Origin: Pseudooceanicola nitratireducens
Lineage (GTDB): Bacteria > Pseudomonadota > Alphaproteobacteria > Rhodobacterales > Rhodobacteraceae
DNA length: 64,000 nt
Assembly: GCF_900109195.1 (NCBI RefSeq)
Contig: NZ_FNZG01000002.1
Coordinates: forward strand, 132,355 to 196,354
Reading direction: 5' to 3'
A program made the translations under genes and the position numbers. The notes under the pieces were generated by a model. The model saw nothing but the letters and a program-made list of their open reading frames with translations. It did no database searches and was not told where the DNA came from. Each line of letters starts with the position of its first letter. The stretch's first letter is position 1. Positions 59,730-64,000 of this stretch are shown piece by piece.

Positions 59730-60953
59730 ATGACGGAACATGTGATTGAACGGCTGGGACATCAGGGCGACGGAATCGCGCCCGGCCCGGTCTTTGCCCC
59801 GATGACCCTGCCTGGAGAGGTGGTGAGTGGAACCCTGAACGGCCAGCGGCTGGATCAGGTGCGGATCGTCACGCCCTCGTCCGATCGGGTTGCCGCGCCC
59901 TGCCGGCATTTCAAGACCTGCGGCGGCTGCCAGGTGCAGCACGCCAGCGACGGCTTTGTCGAACATTGGAAGGCCGGGATCGTGCGCGAAGCGCTGCGCG
60001 CCCAGGGGATCGAGGCCGAGATCGCCGGGGTCGAGACCTCTCCGCCCAAGTCGCGCCGCCGCGCGGGTCTGTCGGCGCGGCGCACGAAAAAGGGCGCGAT
60101 GGCGGGCTTTCATGGCCGCGCCTCTGGCACCATCGTGGAAATCCCCGACTGTCAGCTGCTGCACCCGGATCTGATCGCCGCCCTGCCCGTGGCCGAGGCG
60201 CTGGCCGTCGCCGGTGGATCGCGCAAGGGTGAGCTGAACGTGTCCGTCACCCTGTCGGACGGCGGGCTGGACGTGGCGGTGCGCGATGGCAAGCCGCTGG
60301 ACCGCGATCTTGAGGTCGCGCTGGCCCAGCAGGCCGAGGCGCTGGATCTGGCGCGGCTGTCCTGGGACGGTGAGGTCATCGCGATGCGCCGCGCGCCCGG
60401 TCAGATCTTTGGCCCCGCCCGCGTCGTGCCGCCGCCGGGGGCCTTTCTTCAGGCGACACCCCAGGGCGAAGCCGCGCTGCTGCGTGCCGTGACGGAAATC
60501 ACCGAAGGGGCCGCGAGGATCGCGGACCTGTTCGCCGGCTGTGGCACCTTTGCCCTGCCGCTGGCCCGCCGGGCCGAGGTTCTGGCCGTGGAAGGCGACC
60601 GCGCCATGATCGCCGCGCTGGATCGCGGCTGGCGCGAGGCGCAGGGCCTGAAACGGGTCGAGGGCGTGACCCGCGATCTGTTCCGAAACCCCCTTCTTCG
60701 GGACGAATTCAAGGGCATCGACGCCGTGGTCATCGACCCGCCCCGCGCCGGGGCCGAAGCGCAGGTGACCGAACTGGCCGAGGCCCGCGTGCCGGTGATT
60801 GCCCATGTGTCCTGCAACCCCGTGACCTTCGCCCGGGATGCCGCGCGGCTGATCGCGGCGGGATACGCCATGGGGCCGGTCCGGGTTGTCGATCAGTTCC
60901 GCTGGTCGAGCCACGTGGAGCTGGTGGCGGGCTTCCGCCTCACATCAGCGTGA
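59730..60953 (+). CDS. RumA/RlmD-like RNA m5U methyltransferase
   Basis: A 407-residue SAM-dependent RNA uracil-5-methyltransferase. Four Cys for an iron-sulfur cluster are visible: C58, C64, C67 (PCRHFKTCGGCQVQH) and C141 (IPDCQLLHP). The TRAM-like N-terminus is short. The SAM site is IADLFAGCGTFALPLARRAE, the catalytic DPPRAG follows, and the nucleophile C362 lies in HVSCNPVTFARD. It could target 23S rRNA (RlmD- or RlmC-type) or a tRNA; the single alphaproteobacterial homologue is not resolved by sequence. Confidence 0.92.
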   Translation: MTEHVIERLGHQGDGIAPGPVFAPMTLPGEVVSGTLNGQRLDQVRIVTPSSDRVAAPCRHFKTCGGCQVQHASDGFVEHWKAGIVREALRAQGIEAEIAGVETSPPKSRRRAGLSARRTKKGAMAGFHGRASGTIVEIPDCQLLHPDLIAALPVAEALAVAGGSRKGELNVSVTLSDGGLDVAVRDGKPLDRDLEVALAQQAEALDLARLSWDGEVIAMRRAPGQIFGPARVVPPPGAFLQATPQGEAALLRAVTEITEGAARIADLFAGCGTFALPLARRAEVLAVEGDRAMIAALDRGWREAQGLKRVEGVTRDLFRNPLLRDEFKGIDAVVIDPPRAGAEAQVTELAEARVPVIAHVSCNPVTFARDAARLIAAGYAMGPVRVVDQFRWSSHVELVAGFRLTSA

Positions 60954-61021
60954 GCGGCAACGCCGCGCTACCGTGACGCCCGCGTTTTCGGTATAAGGCC
61001 GAAAAAAACGAGGCAGTGTTC

Positions 61022-61522
61022 ATGCGTATTCTTTCTATCGTGCTGATGCTCGGGCTGATGCTGGGCCTGGCCAGCTGCGGGTCGTCGAAGTTCGGCACCT
61101 ATCGCGGCCCCGAGGTGACCCGGGTTCTGGTCTACAAGGCCGACCGCAAGATGTACCTGATGCACCATGAAAAGGTGCTGAAAAGCTACGACATCTCGCT
61201 TGGGTTCGCGCCGGTCGGGCACAAGCAGTTCGAAGGCGACGGCAAGACCCCCGAAGGCACCTATCGGATCGACCGCCGCAACCCGAACAGCGAATTCCAC
61301 CTGTCGGTCGGGATCAGCTATCCCAACACCAACGATGTGGCCTTTGCGGCCTCTCAGGGGAAAAGCGCGGGCGGCGACATCTTCATCCACGGCTATCCCG
61401 AACGGTTCAAGAAGGCCCCGGTGCCGGACTGGACGGCGGGCTGCATCGCGGTGAAGGACAAGGAGATCGAGGAGATCTACGCCATGGTCCGCGACGGCGC
61501 GATCGTGACGATCTATCCCTGA
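61022..61522 (+). CDS. L,D-transpeptidase-like lipoprotein (YkuD domain)
   Basis: A 166-residue lipoprotein: MRILSIVLMLGLMLGLASCG, with lipobox LASC and acylated C19. The YkuD domain follows, with the catalytic H123 (IFIHGYPERFKK) and C141 in DWTAGCIAVKDKEIEEIY. Its product would make 3-3 crosslinks or attach proteins to peptidoglycan. GAGG lies eight bases before the ATG at 61022; an upstream GTG is possible. It shares a bidirectional terminator with the convergent CAP gene, and another L,D-transpeptidase lies 0.8 kb on. Confidence 0.92.
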   Translation: MRILSIVLMLGLMLGLASCGSSKFGTYRGPEVTRVLVYKADRKMYLMHHEKVLKSYDISLGFAPVGHKQFEGDGKTPEGTYRIDRRNPNSEFHLSVGISYPNTNDVAFAASQGKSAGGDIFIHGYPERFKKAPVPDWTAGCIAVKDKEIEEIYAMVRDGAIVTIYP

Positions 61523-61544
61523 TCGGATCCCACAATTCAGACAA

Positions 61545-61575
61545 AAAAAACAGGCCGGGGTTCGGCCTGTTTTTT
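61545..61575. terminator. Bidirectional terminator between two envelope genes
   Basis: A perfect 13-base stem (AAAAAACAGGCCG 61545-61557 / CGGCCTGTTTTTT 61563-61575) with A-run and T-run on opposite ends, so it ends transcription both ways. Confidence 0.95.
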
Positions 61576-61602
61576 GTTATTTTTCAATTGGTTGGGCCGG
61601 GT

Positions 61603-62151
61603 TTACATGCCCGGCTGGCCCGCGCTCATCGAGCCCATGATCATGGTCCACCAGATCTTGCCGTTGTTTTCCTGGTACCAGGCAAAGCCCATGTCGGTGG
61701 CACGGCGGTCCAGGATCACGCGGCGGGTGTCGTCCTGATCCATCCAGGCCGACAGGGTCTCAAGCTCGGTCTCATAGGTTTCCGAGATGTTTTCACCGAT
61801 CAGCAGGCCCGCGTATCCGACGCGCTGCACCCGGTCGATGGGCGAAGACCCGTCGGACCCGAAGTGCCAAGGGCGGTTCTGGCGCGACATGTCCTGCGCA
61901 TGGGTGGCGGCGGCGGCGGTCAGGCGGTTGTCCAGCTGAACCGGCGCGGCCCCGGATGCGGCGCGCAGGGCGTTCACAGAATCCAGGATCTCGTAGGGGA
62001 TCTTGGCCTTGCCGTTTGCCGGGATGCGATAGAGTTTCGGCAGGGGTTTTCCATCCGCGGCCAGGCGCGGCGGATTCGAGCTGACCGGCACCGCGGGGGT
62101 ACAGGCCTGAAGGGCGATCAGCGTCGAGGCAATCAAAAAGGCAAACCGCAT
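61603..62151 (-). CDS. CAP (SCP/YkwD) domain lipoprotein
   Basis: A 182-residue lipoprotein (MRFAFLIASTLIALQACTPA, lipobox LQAC, C17). The CAP domain has SVNALRAASGAAPVQLDNRL, ATHAQDMSRQNRPWHFGSDG (the metal-site His), NISETYETE and the final MGFAWYQENNGKIWWTMIMG. CAP proteins of bacteria are secreted with unclear roles; several are tied to cell-wall or surface functions. The ATG at 62151 is chosen for the signal peptide. Confidence 0.88.
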   Translation of the reverse strand: MRFAFLIASTLIALQACTPAVPVSSNPPRLAADGKPLPKLYRIPANGKAKIPYEILDSVNALRAASGAAPVQLDNRLTAAAATHAQDMSRQNRPWHFGSDGSSPIDRVQRVGYAGLLIGENISETYETELETLSAWMDQDDTRRVILDRRATDMGFAWYQENNGKIWWTMIMGSMSAGQPGM

Positions 62152-62341
62152 GGTCGGTAAATCCCGGTCAAACATCGTTCGGTTAGGCTTAGCGAAAGCG
62201 GCGTGAGGATTCAAACCCACTTCGGCGTGAACACGGGCGTGTTGCCGCCCGATGGAACCAAGTCAACGCGGATTGATTTGTTTCTGCGCAGTTTGCCCCA
62301 TATAGTCAGGTATCCCCAATTCCGATCCATTCAGGTCTGAT

Positions 62342-62962
62342 ATGAGCAGCACTTTCCATTCCCGCCGCGCCTTCCTGGCCGGCACCGCCGCGACGCTTGC
62401 GGCCCCTGCGTTTGCGCAGCAGGCGGACGAATCCCTTTATGCGTCGCCCTTCGAAAATTCCACCGAGGTCGAGCGCGACCTTGATGAACCGGCGGTCCGC
62501 CGCAATATCTCTAGCTTCCGGTCGCTGGACTGGCGGCCCTATTTCTCGAACACGCGCAACGGTGCGATCCTGGTCGATATCGACAGCCGCGCGCTGCACT
62601 ACTGGTCCGAGGATCAAAGCGATTACCGCCTGTATCCGACATCCGTTCCGGTCAGCGAAGAACTGACCCGCCGGGGCCGCACCACGGTGATCCAGAAGGT
62701 TGTTAAACCGACCTGGCGCCCGACCCCCGCGATGCGTAAGCGCAACCCGGAATGGCCGTCGGTCGTGGAAGGCGGTGCGCCGGACAATCCGCTTGGTCCG
62801 CTGGCATTGTATCTGGGATGGACCTACTACCGGATCCACGGCACCCACGACACCCGCAAGATCGGGCGCAAGTCGTCGAACGGGTGCATTGGCCTTTATA
62901 ATGAACATATCACCCAGCTTTTCGACCTGACCAAGGTCGGAACCCAAGTGTTGCTAATTTGA
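62342..62962 (+). CDS. L,D-transpeptidase with Tat-type signal
   Basis: A 206-residue periplasmic enzyme of the ErfK/YbiS group. The N-terminus MSSTFHSRRAFLAGTAATLA carries a twin-arginine SRRAFL (7-12) with cleavage near AFA (24-26). The YkuD domain has H166 and H169 (YRIHGTHDTRK) and C182 in SSNGCIGLYNEH, the intact catalytic set. Tat export of an L,D-transpeptidase is typical of this proteobacterial group. The start follows directly on the ATG at 62342; the gap to the CAP gene is 190 bases and shows no other gene. Confidence 0.9.
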   Translation: MSSTFHSRRAFLAGTAATLAAPAFAQQADESLYASPFENSTEVERDLDEPAVRRNISSFRSLDWRPYFSNTRNGAILVDIDSRALHYWSEDQSDYRLYPTSVPVSEELTRRGRTTVIQKVVKPTWRPTPAMRKRNPEWPSVVEGGAPDNPLGPLALYLGWTYYRIHGTHDTRKIGRKSSNGCIGLYNEHITQLFDLTKVGTQVLLI

Positions 62963-63104
62963 CGACATCGCGGCGATGCAGCATGGCGGATGCTTAACAA
63001 GCATTTGCAATCGCCAGAATTTGCTGCTTAGAACGAAGTACGAGGTAAGTCTTGGGTGCCGGATAGGTGTGTTTGCCGTCCGGCGTATATCTGGAGGATA
63101 CGAT

Positions 63105-63284
63105 ATGAAAAAACTCGTTCTCGCCGCAGCTCTGGCCGCAGCAGCTTCGACCGCAACCGCAGGTTCCTACGCGGAGCCGGTTGTTGAAGCACCCGTCATC
63201 GTCGAAGAAACCGCTTCTTCGTCCGCTGGCATCCTGATCCCGCTGCTGCTGCTGGCCGTCGTGGCCGTTGCTGCATCGAACTAA
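63105..63284 (+). CDS. Small secreted protein with C-terminal hydrophobic segment
   Basis: A 59-residue protein with a clear signal peptide (MKKLVLAAALAAAASTATA), a short acidic middle with a PVVEAPVIVEETASSS repeat-like stretch, and a C-terminal hydrophobic segment ILIPLLLLAVVAVAASN. GGAGG lies seven bases before the ATG, and a strong terminator follows, so it is a real monocistronic gene. I recall similar tiny proteins in other Rhodobacteraceae but know no function. It may be a membrane-anchored peptide. Confidence 0.8.
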   Translation: MKKLVLAAALAAAASTATAGSYAEPVVEAPVIVEETASSSAGILIPLLLLAVVAVAASN

Positions 63285-63306
63285 GATCAGCTGATTCAGT
63301 TCAGGG

Positions 63307-63336
63307 AAAAGGCGGTGCTTCGGCACCGCCTTTTTT
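63307..63336 (+). terminator. Rho-independent terminator of the small secreted protein
   Basis: A perfect 12-base stem (AAAAGGCGGTGC / GCACCGCCTTTT) closed by TTCG (63319-63322) and followed by T residues, 22 bases past the stop. Confidence 0.95.
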
Positions 63337-63454
63337 CGTTTGGGGTCTTCGATATATCGGGATTGCGCGCCGCCGGGGTGATCCGGGCCGCAGTCCGGCC
63401 CGGTCCTTGATCCAACGGTCAGCACCCCAAGGCTGTGCCCAAGGGCTGGACCTG

Positions 63455-64000
63455 TCAGTCCAGCCAGCCCTTCAGGTTTGCCTCAATCTGCCCGGTAAGC
63501 GCGGCGATATGGGCCTCATCGTCGTTCAGGCAGGGAATATAGGTGAATTTTTCACCACCCGCGTGTTCGAAGCTTTCCTTGATCTCTTCGTTGATCTCTT
63601 CCAGCGTTTCGATGCAGTCGGCGCTGAAGGCGGGCGCGATCACGGCGATCTTCTTGTTGCCGGCCTCGGCCTGGCGCGCGACTTCTTCGACCGTGTAGGG
63701 CTGCAGCCAGTCCTCGGGGCCGAATTTCGACTGGAAAGTCGTCATGATGCGATCGTCGGACCAGCCCAGCCGTTCCTTCAGCAGGCGCGTCGTCTTCTGG
63801 CACTGGCAATGGTACGGGTCGCCCTCGGTCAGATAGCGGAACGGCAGACCGTGGTAGGAACAGATCAGTATATCGGGCTGTTCGTCGGCCGCGGCATAGG
63901 CGCGTTCCACCGATGCGGCCAGCGCGTCGATATAGGCGGAATCGTCGAAATAGGGCGGCAGGGTGCGGGTCGCGGGCTGCCACTTTTCCTCCATCAGGGC
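63455..64000 (-). CDS. hemH: Ferrochelatase, N-terminal part beyond window edge
   Basis: The last step of heme synthesis, iron insertion into protoporphyrin IX. The frame is open to the right edge, so only the C-terminal 181 residues are seen. They include LICSYHGLPFRYLTEGDPYH, with the catalytic His of SYHGLP, CQCQKTTRLLKERLG, SKFGPEDWLQPYT and VIAPAFSADCIETLEEINEE, then IKESFEHAGGEKFTYIPCLN. An internal ATG at 63994 is not the start. It is the partner of hemJ (29.1 kb) in the same pathway. Confidence 0.96.
   Translation of the reverse strand, partial: ALMEEKWQPATRTLPPYFDDSAYIDALAASVERAYAAADEQPDILICSYHGLPFRYLTEGDPYHCQCQKTTRLLKERLGWSDDRIMTTFQSKFGPEDWLQPYTVEEVARQAEAGNKKIAVIAPAFSADCIETLEEINEEIKESFEHAGGEKFTYIPCLNDDEAHIAALTGQIEANLKGWLD

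Noticed and set aside
58500-60914. 804-codon open frame opposite the ABC transporter and RNA methyltransferase genes
   Set aside because: Antisense to two clear genes, no motif and biased composition.
1-64000. CRISPR array, insertion sequence, prophage or defence system
   Set aside because: No regularly spaced repeats, transposase, integrase, phage structural, restriction or toxin-antitoxin gene was seen on either strand.

Overview
The window is a gene-dense, GC-rich stretch of an alphaproteobacterial chromosome, almost certainly Rhodobacteraceae (Roseobacter/Rhodobacter group). Evidence: the divergent regB / prrC-regA redox locus, alphaproteobacterial-type AddA and AddB, a VPLPA-CTERM surface protein, TimA, the order maf-aroE-coaE-dnaQ facing hemJ-rho-mnmE-mnmG-rsmG-parA-parB, and two perfect parS sites. 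I saw no rRNA, tRNA, CRISPR array, insertion sequence or prophage.

Layout. 0-5 kb: partial DUF2853 gene, ahcY, a VPLPA-CTERM protein, an HD hydrolase coupled to an acetyltransferase. 4.4-7.2 kb: regA, prrC (SCO/SenC) and regB. 7.3-17.7 kb: a long forward run, a PAS protein that looks like a DivL lacking its kinase part, then tsaE, amgK, murU, addB, addA, trxA, most joined by ATGA-type overlaps. 17.7-19.2 kb: an AT-rich orphan gene and a KpsS-like gene. 19.3-25.9 kb: hslVU, a lipoprotein hydrolase, timA-mltA-smr (reverse), fxsA, secB. 26.0-28.7 kb: maf-aroE-coaE-dnaQ (reverse).

28.72-29.12 kb is a gene-free segment with a perfect DnaA box, several near boxes, a CtrA-like site and a strongly AT-rich tract: the likely chromosomal origin. 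To its right lie hemJ, rho, mnmE, mnmG, rsmG, parA and parB. One perfect parS forms the mnmG start region and the other lies in the first codons of rsmG, so origin and centromere sit within about 5.5 kb.

36.4-47 kb: DUF454, hemW-rdgB-rph facing hrcA-grpE, mutS, and maeB coupled to a PfkB kinase. 47-54.5 kb: a secreted DUF7282 protein, a structured intergenic region with a strong terminator, a class IV aminotransferase coupled to a sulfotransferase-like protein, an SCP2 protein, argG, ilvA, and an Hpt protein divergent from a REC-PP2C phosphatase (RbaY-like). 54.5-64 kb: Nudix, hslO, Nudix, cca, an ABC exporter, an RNA methyltransferase, two L,D-transpeptidases around a CAP lipoprotein, a 59-residue secreted peptide, and the C-terminal part of hemH.

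Themes: chromosome replication, segregation and cell-cycle control (origin, parABS, DivL-like protein, CtrA-like site, RbaY-like phosphatase); redox and heme (RegBA/PrrC, HemJ, HemW, HemH); proteostasis (HslVU, HrcA, GrpE, Hsp33, SecB, Trx); and peptidoglycan turnover and recycling (MltA, AmgK, MurU, L,D-transpeptidases). Most genes are core; the accessory material is confined to 17.7-19.2 kb and a few intergenic elements.
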